64,000 bases of DNA from Sphingobacterium sp. LZ7M1 (GTDB lineage Bacteria; Bacteroidota; Bacteroidia; Sphingobacteriales; Sphingobacteriaceae): NCBI RefSeq assembly GCF_024296865.1, contig NZ_CP101134.1, positions 806,001-870,000 of the forward strand, read 5' to 3'. Below are positions 35,823 through 45,170 of the stretch, piece after piece. Position 1 is the first letter of the stretch; each line of letters begins with the position of its first letter. The notes beneath the pieces are model-generated. The model was not told where the DNA came from. It did not search any database and saw nothing but the letters and a program-made list of their open reading frames with translations. The position numbers and the translations under genes are program-made.

Positions 35823-36821
35823 CTAATCGACCTCAACGGGCATATGCTTGTTTCTGTACTCGCTTGGCCGAATCTGATAATGGTCAAAGTACACTTTAGA
35901 GAAGTGATGTGCATATTTAAAACCAGTTAAATATGCGATTTCCTTGATCTCTAATTCTGGGTTTCTTAAGAGTTCCTGTGCTTTTTTCATCTTTTGCCTC
36001 CGGATGTACACAAAGACGGTGTCGCCAAAGAGTTCTTTAAAGCAGTTTTTAAGTTTAAATTCATTGATTCCAAATTGCCTACATAAAGTCTTGATACGTA
36101 GGTCCTGATGATAGTTTTGGTCTAAAAACTCCTTCAATGACATCATGTTATCGATATCAGATTGATTCCATTTAACTTGGTTGATCTGGTTGTTTGCTCC
36201 AGCAAAGACCGTTATCATTAATTCTATGGCTTTGATTCGAATGAATTGTTTTGCGAAGTCGGATTGGTATTGGTGATGAAGCAAATCCTGGATCAGCTGT
36301 TGTTGTTGGGCAGTTATCAGTGTCGCTTTTCTACAGAAAGTGTAATTTTTTAAAAGGAAATGCGCTTTTAACTGTTGCTCTGAATAGCCTTGGGTCCCTA
36401 ACAACTGGAATAGAAATTCCTGATCCATATAGATGTCCAATACCTTTCGAGAGCTATTGTAAGCAATGTGTCCTTGGGGATTGGGAATATTTATGAATTG
36501 ATAGTGGTTGCTTGGAATTATGATGCAATAATGGTTTTTACTTTCGAAATGGCAATTTCCTTCAATTTCAAATTGGACTTTTATCAGATGCGAATCATGC
36601 TGGATGCTTAATTTAAAAGGCTTAAAAAGATTCCATTCTTGATATTTGATGGATATGGACTCATCATTAAACTCTAACAACCTTCCTTCCATGTATTCAT
36701 TGGACAGAAACCTGCTCGAAAAACCATTGTCTATTTGTAAGTTTTCAGCATTTGTCAATTGATCATTCAGTTGCTCCCTAGCATAGAATTCCTTAAATGT
36801 AATTGACGGTAATTTATCCAT
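35823..36821 (-). CDS. AraC-family transcriptional regulator
   Basis: The 332-residue regulator has an N-terminal sensing region of about 210 residues without recognised motif. Its C-terminal AraC DNA-binding domain (about 225-325) has two HTH units: DLRIKTLCRQFGINEFKLKN and ELEIKEIAYLTGFKYAHHF. The closing YFDHYQIRPSEYR motif is typical. Divergent transcription from the receptor gene at 37087 and an inverted repeat in the gap suggest that it controls that receptor. It resembles PchR-type regulators of iron or metabolite receptors. Confidence 0.85.
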   Translation of the reverse strand: MDKLPSITFKEFYAREQLNDQLTNAENLQIDNGFSSRFLSNEYMEGRLLEFNDESISIKYQEWNLFKPFKLSIQHDSHLIKVQFEIEGNCHFESKNHYCIIIPSNHYQFINIPNPQGHIAYNSSRKVLDIYMDQEFLFQLLGTQGYSEQQLKAHFLLKNYTFCRKATLITAQQQQLIQDLLHHQYQSDFAKQFIRIKAIELMITVFAGANNQINQVKWNQSDIDNMMSLKEFLDQNYHQDLRIKTLCRQFGINEFKLKNCFKELFGDTVFVYIRRQKMKKAQELLRNPELEIKEIAYLTGFKYAHHFSKVYFDHYQIRPSEYRNKHMPVEVD

Positions 36822-36831
36822 TATTTGTTGT

Positions 36832-36880
36832 TGAATATCCCTTTTTTGTTATCAAGGGGTATTCAAAAGTAATACTTTTG
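36832..36880. promoter_or_regulatory. probable AraC operator and receptor promoter
   Basis: The inverted repeat TGAATATCCC (36832-36841) / GGGGTATTCA (36856-36865) matches in 9 of 10 positions with a 14-bp spacer. The receptor -7 box TACTTTTG is at 36873-36880. The repeat covers the expected -33 region. Confidence 0.6.
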
Positions 36881-36884
36881 CAGC

Positions 36885-37086
36885 ATTATTTATAATTATT
36901 CTAAATAGGTTTCTTGGACAGTTTGGGGAACTGTCTGTCTTCAACGCAGTAAGAAATAAGGATTCTAGTTCAGTAGGCTGTTTCCGGGTCAGGATGAAAA
37001 GAAAGATAAAATGTTGGAAACCGTCCGATAAAACGCAGACTACTTATGAAAACAACAAATAAAACAGTGAATTTTAATTATTTATT
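36885..37086 (+). promoter_or_regulatory. long structured 5-prime leader of the receptor gene
   Basis: About 200 nt lie between the predicted transcription start and the ATG. They hold the hairpin GACAGTT-TGGGG-AACTGTC (36917-36935). A longer stem pairs GTAGGCTGTTTCC (from about 36974) with GGAAAC and CAGACTAC (to about 37043). A 22-codon frame (36994-37062, starting MKRKIKCWKPSDK) lies inside it. No known riboswitch class was recognised. Confidence 0.4.
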
Positions 37087-39501
37087 ATGCTATTACAAAT
37101 CAAACTATGCACCATTCTATTGTTGTTTTCCCTTACAGTTCAAGCTCAGTCCGTTATTAAAGGATTGGTGCACAATGAAAATAATGAACCTCTAGGTCAA
37201 GTGACCGTATTGCTTAAATCGACTTCCAATAACACCAAACAAGTGATTTCAACTGACCAGAAAGGCTATTTTACTCTCGAACTGGAATATGGAAACTATG
37301 ATCTACAAATATCATATCTTGGTTATTCTAATTATATTAAAAAAGATCTTCACTTAGCTTCCAAACATGTTGATCTGGGAAGCATAAACCTATTTCCTTC
37401 CTCTCAATCCTTAGAAGAAATAGAAATTAAGGGTGAAAGAAAGTTAATTGAAAGACTCTCTGACCGAATGGTAATCAATATTGAAAACAGTATCCTTTCC
37501 GACGGTATGACAGCTCTAGAAATCCTTCAACGAGCTCCGGCTGTTAAAGTGGATGACGATGGTAATATCAGCATGCGCGGAAAGTCTGATGTCGCCGTAA
37601 TGATCAATGGTAAATTGTCCTATTTATCCCCTCGGGATCTTGCAACTTTGCTAAAAGGGACATCCTCATCATCCATCAAAAGTGTCGAATTGATTACGAA
37701 TCCCTCCGCTAAATACGATGCCCAGGGAATGGGTGGTATGATCAATATTGTTATGAAGAATGATAAAAAGGCAGGCTTCAATCTGTCGGTCAATAGTTAT
37801 GGGGGAGCTGGAAGGAAAGAAAGATATGGCGCCGGTTTTAACCTGAATAGTCAAAAGAACAAGTGGAACTTTATCTTAGGTTTTGACAAAGGCTTTAGAG
37901 GTGAAGAAGAATATCGAACCTTTAGCCGCTTCTTTGAAAAGAATCCAACAGAATCCCTAAGCAGAAAGTCCATTCAATATTCCCATACCAACGAACCCCT
38001 ACAGACTAATAATGCAAAGGCGGGTATTGATTTTCAGGCTACTGAAAAACTCAGTTTGGGTATTGGCTGGTCAGGAAGCTTTGGAACCTATAAGAACTTT
38101 AACCAAGGTTACAACAATATCCTTTTCAGTAATGAAGAGCTTATTTCCAATTCATTGACCGATAACAGCAATATCAGTAAATGGAATACCCATACCTTAA
38201 TGGCCAATTTGCAGCAGAAAATAGGTTCGAAGGAGAATTTACTGTCTGCAGACTTTGAATACCTAAATGCCGATTATAAAGCGGATCAAAAATTGACCTC
38301 TGATTTTCAAAAGACCATCCATCAGCCCGCCTTTCTTTCCAAAAGAAAGAACCAAACCCCCTCAATTACCAAATTATATGTAGGCAAGCTTGACTATTTA
38401 CAACATATCAATGAGCATCAGCGATTGGAACTAGGTTGGAAAAGCAGTTTTATGAATGCCGATAATAATGCGATCAATGATACCTTAAAGGCAGGTAACT
38501 GGGTGAATGATGGAAGCACCAGCAATCATTTTCTTTACGAGGAGCATATACATGCTGGATATGCTAATTATAATTTAGAATCGAACGACTGGAATTTCAC
38601 GGCTGGCCTAAGGGTTGAAAAGACCTATTCATTAGGGAATCAACTGACCAGTAAACTTCAAAATGAACGAAATTATACCAACTGGTTTCCAAGTACCTCC
38701 ATCAGTAAAAAAATTGGAGAAAAACATAATGTGCAGTTTTCATATAGTAAAAGAGTCAATAGACCTGACTATGGAGATCTGAATCCCTTTCGCTATTATA
38801 TCGATGCATTTGTTTTCTACGAAGGAAACCCTCTTTTGCAACCCGAATTAGCCAATGTGTTTGAATTGAATTATAGCTTTGGAAAGAACCTGCATGCATC
38901 CTTCTATTATACCGATGTGAAGGATGTGATGACAAGTGTATTGACGCAAATCCCAGCTCAAAACGTGACTATTCGGTCCATTGCCAATATTGAAGGCTTC
39001 CGGAACAAGGGTGTGAATGTCAACCATTCCTATGTTCCCCTGAATTTTTGGACAACCATTAATAACGTCAATATTTTTGAAAACCACTATTTCGGTGAGT
39101 TTAACCAAGAAAAAATTGATAACCGTGAATGGTCCTATACAATCCAATCCAATAATATCTTTAAACTGCCAAAAAAATGGTCCTTAGAGTTAAATGGACA
39201 ATACAATTCTCCACAAACAGATGGGGTATTACGTCAAAAAGGATTTGGTTTTATGTCTGCAGGAATAATGAAAAATATAGGGAGTGATAAGGTCGCCCTA
39301 AAACTGGCGGTCAATGATATCTTCAAATCTATGACCTATCAAACCGAATCTTATGCCGGTGGAGTAAGGATGAAACAGAACTTTAACCTTGATAGTAGGA
39401 CTTTCATTTTTTCAGCAACCATAAAACTTGGAAAGGACCTCAATGGAAGACATAGGAAAAAGGAAAGTGATGAACAGAATCGGGTAAGGGGAGGAAGTTA
39501 A
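37087..39501 (+). CDS. outer-membrane beta-barrel receptor (TonB-dependent-receptor-like)
   Basis: The 804-residue protein has a signal peptide (LLLFSLTVQAQ) and an N-terminal CarboxypepD_reg-like domain (about 23-110, GLVHNENNEPLGQVTVLLK). A plug follows (MTALEILQRAPAVKVDDDG, MRGKSDVAVMINGK, ELITNPSAKYDAQGMGGM), then a barrel. It is the same family as the receptor at 23312, with about the same plug motifs. It has no SusD partner. Divergence from the AraC gene and the structured leader imply specific induction; the ligand is unknown. Confidence 0.85.
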   Translation: MLLQIKLCTILLLFSLTVQAQSVIKGLVHNENNEPLGQVTVLLKSTSNNTKQVISTDQKGYFTLELEYGNYDLQISYLGYSNYIKKDLHLASKHVDLGSINLFPSSQSLEEIEIKGERKLIERLSDRMVINIENSILSDGMTALEILQRAPAVKVDDDGNISMRGKSDVAVMINGKLSYLSPRDLATLLKGTSSSSIKSVELITNPSAKYDAQGMGGMINIVMKNDKKAGFNLSVNSYGGAGRKERYGAGFNLNSQKNKWNFILGFDKGFRGEEEYRTFSRFFEKNPTESLSRKSIQYSHTNEPLQTNNAKAGIDFQATEKLSLGIGWSGSFGTYKNFNQGYNNILFSNEELISNSLTDNSNISKWNTHTLMANLQQKIGSKENLLSADFEYLNADYKADQKLTSDFQKTIHQPAFLSKRKNQTPSITKLYVGKLDYLQHINEHQRLELGWKSSFMNADNNAINDTLKAGNWVNDGSTSNHFLYEEHIHAGYANYNLESNDWNFTAGLRVEKTYSLGNQLTSKLQNERNYTNWFPSTSISKKIGEKHNVQFSYSKRVNRPDYGDLNPFRYYIDAFVFYEGNPLLQPELANVFELNYSFGKNLHASFYYTDVKDVMTSVLTQIPAQNVTIRSIANIEGFRNKGVNVNHSYVPLNFWTTINNVNIFENHYFGEFNQEKIDNREWSYTIQSNNIFKLPKKWSLELNGQYNSPQTDGVLRQKGFGFMSAGIMKNIGSDKVALKLAVNDIFKSMTYQTESYAGGVRMKQNFNLDSRTFIFSATIKLGKDLNGRHRKKESDEQNRVRGGS

Positions 39502-39515
39502 CCCAATCGATAATG

Positions 39516-39544
39516 AAAAATCCACCTTCCCCAAGGTGGATTTA
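39516..39544 (+). terminator. intrinsic terminator after the receptor gene
   Basis: AAATCCACCTT pairs with AAGGTGGATTT around CCCC, 16 nt after the stop. The T-tract is short. The rest of the 39502-39864 gap is AT-rich and shows no gene. Confidence 0.65.
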
Positions 39545-39864
39545 AACCAAATTAAAAACTATATTGACTAACTAACTCTTTATTAAGAATGATTTGTTAA
39601 ATGTGAGGAAATAGATTAAGCCATTTAAAATAGGTTTAGGTTAATTATTCCCCACATATCAAATCTTTTTACAAATTCTTACATGTTTTTGAATAATCGA
39701 AAATAATATAATTAGCCTTAAGGAACTTTGCCTTAATTAACAAATATCTACACTATATTAACAGGTAGTTGACGAGATTCGATATTCTATCGCGTACTAT
39801 TGATTCATTCCAAACAATTTTTTGGCTCCAGCTATTAATTCAGATACACTACCTTTGAAATATT

Positions 39865-41163
39865 ATGAAAAAACTATTAATCTGTTTAATCAATTTATCA
39901 ATCTGTACTACCTTGAGCGCACAAAACAATTTAACGGCAGAACAATCAAATCCCAAAGAAATGGGGTGGATGAAAGGCTTTCCACCTGCTAAAGACAGCA
40001 CCCTGTCCCTGTTTGATGGCAGTTTTTTTCAATTTCCAGGCTTACGCTATAGTGTCTGTCATATGCGTGAATTTATGCCGACCAAAGTGGTTCAGGCAAA
40101 TCAAAATGATAGATATAGCTTTGAAAGCAAAATAGACAGTGAATTGGATAAGGTGACTTTTATTCCATTGGGAGAAAAATCTCCAATAAACTTTAAAGAA
40201 TCATTGGATAAGACTTATGCCGATGGCATTATCATTCTGCATAAAGGGAAAATTATTTATGAAAAATATTTTGCAGAGCTGGATCAGGAGGGTACCCATG
40301 CAGTAATGTCTGTAAGCAAAACTTTTACAGGTACTTTAGGGGCCAGCTTGGTTGCTGAGGGCATATTGGATGAAAATAAATTAGTCCAGGATTATGTCCC
40401 AGAACTCAAGAACTCGGCCTTCGGAGATGCTACTGTCAGACAGGTCTTGGATATGACCACTTCCCTGGATTATTCGGAGGATTATGCTGATCCGAATGCA
40501 GACATTTGGGTGTTTTCGGCAGCAGGAAATCCAGTTCCGGTTCCTAAAGATTACAAAGGGCCGACCAATTATTATGAGTTTCTTGAAACTGTAAAAAAAG
40601 CAGGGAAGCATGGCGAAGCTTTTGGTTATAAAACCATTAACACCGATGCAATGGGCTGGGTAATCAGTAGGGCAACTGGTAAAAGCATCCCTGAATTGCT
40701 TTCAGAAAAGATTTGGAAACCCATCGGAGCTCATCACGATGGATATTATCAAATTGACCGCTCTGGAATTGCGTTTGCAGGCGGTGGCTTTAATGCCAAC
40801 CTGAGGGATTTGGCCATGTTTGGGGAGATGATCCGAAACAATGGTCAGTTCAATGGCAAACAGGTATTAAAGAAGGAGGTTATTGATGATATCCGTAAAG
40901 GAGGGAAGCAATCGGATTTTGCCAAAGCAGGCTACAGCAATTTAAAGGACTGGAGCTACCGCAATATGTGGTGGATATCCAACAATAAGCATGGTGCATT
41001 CTGCGCAAGGGGCGTGCATGGACAGACGATTTACATAGATCCAACCGCCGAAATGGTCTTGGTTAGATTGGCTTCCCACCCGGTGGCAAGCAACACCGCC
41101 AATGATCCATACTCTCTGCCCGCTTATGATGCCGTAGCAAACTATCTGTTGAACAAGAAATAA
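39865..41163 (+). CDS. serine hydrolase, NylB/beta-lactamase class C family
   Basis: The 432-residue protein has a signal peptide (CTTLSAQ). Its serine hydrolase domain has the SxxK motif S149-V-S-K152 (HAVMSVSKTFTG), Tyr203 in TTSLDYSEDY and ARGVHGQTIYIDP near the C-terminus in place of the KTG box. This pattern is that of 6-aminohexanoate-oligomer hydrolase-like esterases. The natural substrate is unknown; many homologues act as esterases. It is transcribed alone, convergent with the kinase gene. Confidence 0.82.
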   Translation: MKKLLICLINLSICTTLSAQNNLTAEQSNPKEMGWMKGFPPAKDSTLSLFDGSFFQFPGLRYSVCHMREFMPTKVVQANQNDRYSFESKIDSELDKVTFIPLGEKSPINFKESLDKTYADGIIILHKGKIIYEKYFAELDQEGTHAVMSVSKTFTGTLGASLVAEGILDENKLVQDYVPELKNSAFGDATVRQVLDMTTSLDYSEDYADPNADIWVFSAAGNPVPVPKDYKGPTNYYEFLETVKKAGKHGEAFGYKTINTDAMGWVISRATGKSIPELLSEKIWKPIGAHHDGYYQIDRSGIAFAGGGFNANLRDLAMFGEMIRNNGQFNGKQVLKKEVIDDIRKGGKQSDFAKAGYSNLKDWSYRNMWWISNNKHGAFCARGVHGQTIYIDPTAEMVLVRLASHPVASNTANDPYSLPAYDAVANYLLNKK

Positions 41164-41170
41164 CCAGAAG

Positions 41171-41196
41171 GCTCTCAGACAAGACTGAGAATTTTA
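41171..41196. terminator. short bidirectional terminator
   Basis: TCTCAG pairs with CTGAGA around an 6-nt loop, followed by ATTTT. It sits between the convergent hydrolase and kinase genes and overlaps the kinase stop. Confidence 0.5.
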
Positions 41197-41558
41197 GGTA
41201 AAAATATAATCAAAGCAACTACAACAGCGGTCACTGCGCTGATTAAAACAGCTCCAGATGCTAAATCTTTGATGATCTTAATATGAGGATGAATATCTGT
41301 GGTCAAATGGTCACAGATATTTTCTATTGAAGTATTTAAGGTCTCCGTAGTAAAAACAAAACCAATGCAAATCACGATTGCAACCCACTCCATACTACTT
41401 ATTTCAAGTAACCAACCGGCAACCACGACCATGATTGCAGCAATGACATGGATCCTGGCATTATGTTCAAGCTTCAAAAGATGAACTAATCCAGCAAAGG
41501 AATATTCAAAACTCTTGATTCTTTTTTTAAGGCTGAATGGCTCTTTTTCTTTGGACAT
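41175..41558 (-). CDS. dgkA: diacylglycerol/undecaprenol kinase (DgkA family)
   Basis: The 127-residue membrane enzyme has three hydrophobic segments and the DgkA signature ETLNTSIENICDHLT...HIKIIKDLASGAVL, containing the catalytic Glu and Asn. An amphipathic N-terminal helix precedes them (FSLKKRIKSFEYSFAGLVHLL, HNARIHVI). Enzymes of this family in non-proteobacteria often phosphorylate undecaprenol for cell-wall carrier recycling, so the lipid substrate is open. It is monocistronic. Confidence 0.88.
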   Translation of the reverse strand: MSKEKEPFSLKKRIKSFEYSFAGLVHLLKLEHNARIHVIAAIMVVVAGWLLEISSMEWVAIVICIGFVFTTETLNTSIENICDHLTTDIHPHIKIIKDLASGAVLISAVTAVVVALIIFLPKILSLV

Positions 41559-41660
41559 TTCTCTTTATGATAATTATTGCCGAACTGGATTTTCTCAAAG
41601 GTATCAATTCCTGTTTATTTGAAAAAGTTAGGGACAATTAATGAGAATTTGATGGAATAA

Positions 41661-41681
41661 AATATTTTGTCATAAAATATT
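41661..41681. promoter_or_regulatory. inverted repeat upstream of the siderophore receptor
   Basis: AATATTTT (41661-41668) and AAAATATT (41674-41681) form a perfect 8-bp inverted repeat with 5-bp spacer GTCAT, 119 bp before the receptor ATG. This is a candidate regulator site; the regulator is not identified. Confidence 0.45.
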
Positions 41682-41800
41682 AAGATTTCACCCAAAAATC
41701 GAGATATTTTAATTTCTAATTTCATTCTAATATCACACTTATACCCCTCTAATAGCATTTTATTTCCTTTGAGTATGAGAGAAAATCAAACTCATTTTCT

Positions 41801-43969
41801 ATGCTAACTAACAAAAATCTCTTTTTAGGAATATGTTTTATTGTGCCGATTATTTTAAAGGCTCAAAATCAAGATCAGACAGCTCCCGATACCTTAAAGG
41901 TTTATCAGGTCGAGGAGGTAGAAGTCAATTCAAAATATTACAAACGCTATAATATCAAGGAGATGTCGGAGGGATTAAGGCTTCGAACTTCCTTGTTAAA
42001 CACATCCCAAAATATTCAGATCTTAGATGGCGAGGTTTTCCGTGATCAAGCTGTAACCAATTTAAACGAAAGCCTGACCAGAAATGTCAGTGGTACCATG
42101 CGTGAAGAACTGCATAATGGTATATCTCCTGATATCTATTCCAGGGCTGGCTATATTTCAGCTCAAAGAAATGGAGTGGACCTTAGACCTTTGGGAAAAG
42201 GCCCAATTGGAGATGATGTTGCGGTAATCGATCGGGTAGAATTCCTGAAGGGTCCAGCCGGTTTTATGCATGCCATGAGCGATCCAGCAGGATCCTACAA
42301 TGTAGTCACTAAAAAACCAACAGGCGAGACCCGGAGAAGTATCGATGTGCTGATGGGGAGTTTTAACCAAATGCGGGCAGCAATTGACTTGGATGGGAAG
42401 TTTGATGGAGCAGAAAAGCTTCAATATCGCTTGAACCTGATGGGCATGAAAGCCAATGGCTTTATGGAACATGATCGAAACAACAGGATTCTTTTTGCGC
42501 CATCCCTAAAGTACCAAATCAACGAAAAATCCTCCATAACGGCAGAATATATCTATCAGCAGTTGAACTATTTGTTGTTGAGTGAGGCTCAGATGTCTCC
42601 TTACGGATATGGTACCCTGCCTGTAGATTTTACCATAACCGACCCAAGCGTCCGTCCTTTTTCGGGCAGTGATCACAATATGTTCCTGACCTATCAGAAT
42701 AGCTTTAAAAACAATTGGGAATTCACTGCAAAAGCCAGCTATATCAAGATGGGCTATGATGGGTCCATTTTTTGGGTAAATGGTGCAAATAAGCAAAATC
42801 CAGATATCCTTGATCGTAATCTGGTCTATGATTCCAATAAGTACAATGTCTTCTCTACCCAATTCTATCTGAACGGGAACTTCAATACCGGAAGTCTAAA
42901 ACACAATTTCATTACAGGAGTCGATATCAATAATAAATCGTCCAACAGCCGGGATACCTGGGGAACTGCTACAGCGGTCTATCCACTTTCCATTTCCAAT
43001 CCGGTCTATTCAACGACCATCATGAATAATGGCATAGGTGGTGACTTTGCCTCTGAGAATGATTTCTATTCTGAGGGTAATATTGTTGAAAGACGACTGT
43101 TCTATGCATCCGTGTATGCCATGGATGAATTGAGCATGCTAAACGATAAATTAAGGATTACCCTTGGATTGCGATTGACAGCATCAAAAGGAAACTCTAC
43201 AGACTATGGTGCAAAAACAGAAACCGATGACTTGGTGTTGACTCCAAGACTAGGCATAAACTATGCCTTGACTAAAAATGCTTCCCTATATTTCTTGCAT
43301 GACCGCACTTATTTACCACAATCGGGTATCTCGGTAGATGGGAATGCATTGGAACCTATCCGAGGTATCAATTATGAACTAGGTTTCAAACGCGATTGGT
43401 CCGAAGGAAGATGGAACACAACATTGGCCGTTTACCATATCGAACGTAATCAACTTGTTTCTGTCGATCCTACTTCTAACTTGATCTATCAAACAGGTGT
43501 GAGCCAATCCAAAGGTTTCGAATTTGATATGAAAGGGCAGCTTGCCAAAGGACTGAATGCCATTGTCAACTATGCTTATACGGATTCAGAAATTACGGAG
43601 GATGAATATAACCCAGAGCTTATTGGAAGAGCAACCCCCAATTTGGTGAAGCATATTCAGAATACTTGGCTGAACTATTATTTACCTATCCCAAAGCTTA
43701 GCGGCTTTTCTCTATCTGCCGGTTACCAGTTACTCATGGGAAGGACAGAAAGGTTCCCTAATGCCAGTTCGCAACCCCTGGAAGATAATTTCCGATTGGA
43801 TGTAGGTGCTGGCTGGAATAACGAAAAATATAAAATAAACCTTATCGTAAATAATGTATTGAACCGGAAAATGTATTCTACAGCATGGAGAAATGGGGCA
43901 AATGATATGTACTATTGGGTACAGATGGCGCCAATCCATGCAAGACTTTCCCTACGTGTTAATTTATAA
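41801..43969 (+). CDS. TonB-dependent siderophore receptor
   Basis: The 722-residue receptor has a signal peptide (IILKAQ), then the plug (TSQNIQILDGEVFRDQAVTNLNE, RNVSG, VEFLKGPAGFMHAMSDPAGSYNVVTKKPTGE) and a barrel ending RLSLRVNL. VVTKKPTGE and the GPA-G-SYN plug signature are those of siderophore receptors such as FhuA/FpvA. There is no N-terminal signalling domain, so it is not a transducer type. The binding-protein gene follows after 8 bp, supporting ferric-siderophore uptake. Confidence 0.9.
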   Translation: MLTNKNLFLGICFIVPIILKAQNQDQTAPDTLKVYQVEEVEVNSKYYKRYNIKEMSEGLRLRTSLLNTSQNIQILDGEVFRDQAVTNLNESLTRNVSGTMREELHNGISPDIYSRAGYISAQRNGVDLRPLGKGPIGDDVAVIDRVEFLKGPAGFMHAMSDPAGSYNVVTKKPTGETRRSIDVLMGSFNQMRAAIDLDGKFDGAEKLQYRLNLMGMKANGFMEHDRNNRILFAPSLKYQINEKSSITAEYIYQQLNYLLLSEAQMSPYGYGTLPVDFTITDPSVRPFSGSDHNMFLTYQNSFKNNWEFTAKASYIKMGYDGSIFWVNGANKQNPDILDRNLVYDSNKYNVFSTQFYLNGNFNTGSLKHNFITGVDINNKSSNSRDTWGTATAVYPLSISNPVYSTTIMNNGIGGDFASENDFYSEGNIVERRLFYASVYAMDELSMLNDKLRITLGLRLTASKGNSTDYGAKTETDDLVLTPRLGINYALTKNASLYFLHDRTYLPQSGISVDGNALEPIRGINYELGFKRDWSEGRWNTTLAVYHIERNQLVSVDPTSNLIYQTGVSQSKGFEFDMKGQLAKGLNAIVNYAYTDSEITEDEYNPELIGRATPNLVKHIQNTWLNYYLPIPKLSGFSLSAGYQLLMGRTERFPNASSQPLEDNFRLDVGAGWNNEKYKINLIVNNVLNRKMYSTAWRNGANDMYYWVQMAPIHARLSLRVNL

Positions 43970-43977
43970 TCAACAAC

Positions 43978-45009
43978 ATGATAAATTCAATTAAGATAAT
44001 AACAAACCTATTAGGAATAATGCTGGTTTTCCTAATGGTATCTTGTAATACTTCACAAAACAACCAAAAAGAAGAAGCTAAATCAGCTATCATGGTAGAA
44101 GATGCCTTGGGGGCCAAAATTAATCTTGACAAACCTGTGAAACGAATCGTGTGTCTGGATGAACCAGGTTTGGATGCTTTATTTGTTTTGGGTGCTGAGA
44201 AGTCTTTGGTAGGTATTTTCAATGATGTCTACATGAGCCAAGAACTGTATCCTTATTATTCAAAGATGAGTGCAGAGATTGCAGAGAGAAAAATACCTGC
44301 ACCGGGCTTGAACAACCAAGGAAATATTGAAAATATCATTGAGCTTTCACCGGATTTGGTCATTGCCGCTTCAACCCAAAAAGATTTGATCGAAACCCTT
44401 CGTAATGCAGGTGTACAAGTATACGCCTTGAATGCAATCTCTGAGGAGGAGGTCTATAAAACGGTTGAAGATATTGGCATTCTGACAGGTAATGAGGATA
44501 GGGCCAAAGAGATTGTTTCCTATACAAAATCGGAAGTGAACAGAATGCAGAATGAAGTTGCAGGATTAAATGAAAAGAGACGGGTATATTTTACGGGTGC
44601 TTACGGAAGGATCCTTTCTACTACCGGAATAAATGGGATGATGCATTCTTGCCTGACCATGGCAGGTGTTGAAAATGTCTGTCCATATGAAGTCGGATTC
44701 CCTACCATTAATCCTGAAACATTGATAGAATGGAACCCTGATATGATCGTCATGTGGAATGATAGCCCAAACCTTTTTTATGACCGTAAGGAGTTTGCAG
44801 GAATTACCGCAATTAAAAACAAACAGATCTTTAACCTCGATCCGATGTTCTTTTACAATCCACATACCCTAAAGGCTTTGTGTACAGCAGCACTGATCAA
44901 TGAATGGGCTTACCAAGGTGATAGTGCCCAGACCGCGCAAAGGATTACTGAGGTCTTACAGAAACTATATGGAAACGAGAAGTCTGAAAGATTGGTGGAA
45001 TTGCTTTAA
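43978..45009 (+). CDS. iron-siderophore ABC transporter substrate-binding lipoprotein
   Basis: The 343-residue protein has a lipobox LMVSC (Cys23) and then a FecB/BtuF-type periplasmic binding fold. The fold shows VKRIVCLDEPGLDALFVLGAE, ELSPDLVIAASTQKDLIETL and ETLIEWNPDMIVMW. These are typical of class III siderophore/vitamin B12 binding proteins. It lies 8 bp after the siderophore receptor gene, so they should act together in ferric-siderophore uptake. The inner-membrane permease and ATPase are not in the window. Confidence 0.88.
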   Translation: MINSIKIITNLLGIMLVFLMVSCNTSQNNQKEEAKSAIMVEDALGAKINLDKPVKRIVCLDEPGLDALFVLGAEKSLVGIFNDVYMSQELYPYYSKMSAEIAERKIPAPGLNNQGNIENIIELSPDLVIAASTQKDLIETLRNAGVQVYALNAISEEEVYKTVEDIGILTGNEDRAKEIVSYTKSEVNRMQNEVAGLNEKRRVYFTGAYGRILSTTGINGMMHSCLTMAGVENVCPYEVGFPTINPETLIEWNPDMIVMWNDSPNLFYDRKEFAGITAIKNKQIFNLDPMFFYNPHTLKALCTAALINEWAYQGDSAQTAQRITEVLQKLYGNEKSERLVELL

Positions 45010-45061
45010 AGATTGGGAAAAACAACATATAGTCCATTACGGCCTATATTCTACATATAGA

Positions 45062-45093
45062 AAAAAGCTCGATGTATATCGAGCTTTCTATTT
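45062..45093 (+). terminator. intrinsic terminator after the siderophore operon
   Basis: AAAGCTCGAT pairs with ATCGAGCTTT around GTAT, followed by CTATTTTT, about 55 nt after the stop. Confidence 0.75.
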
Positions 45094-45170
45094 TTACAAG
45101 GACTTGATTTTCCAAGTGTGCAAACCTTTTAAAATTTAAATCCTTTATATTCTTAAAGATTGATGATAAG

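Noticed and set aside
36885..37086. Known riboswitch (cobalamin, TPP, FMN) upstream of the receptor
   Set aside because: None of the expected conserved core sequences could be found.
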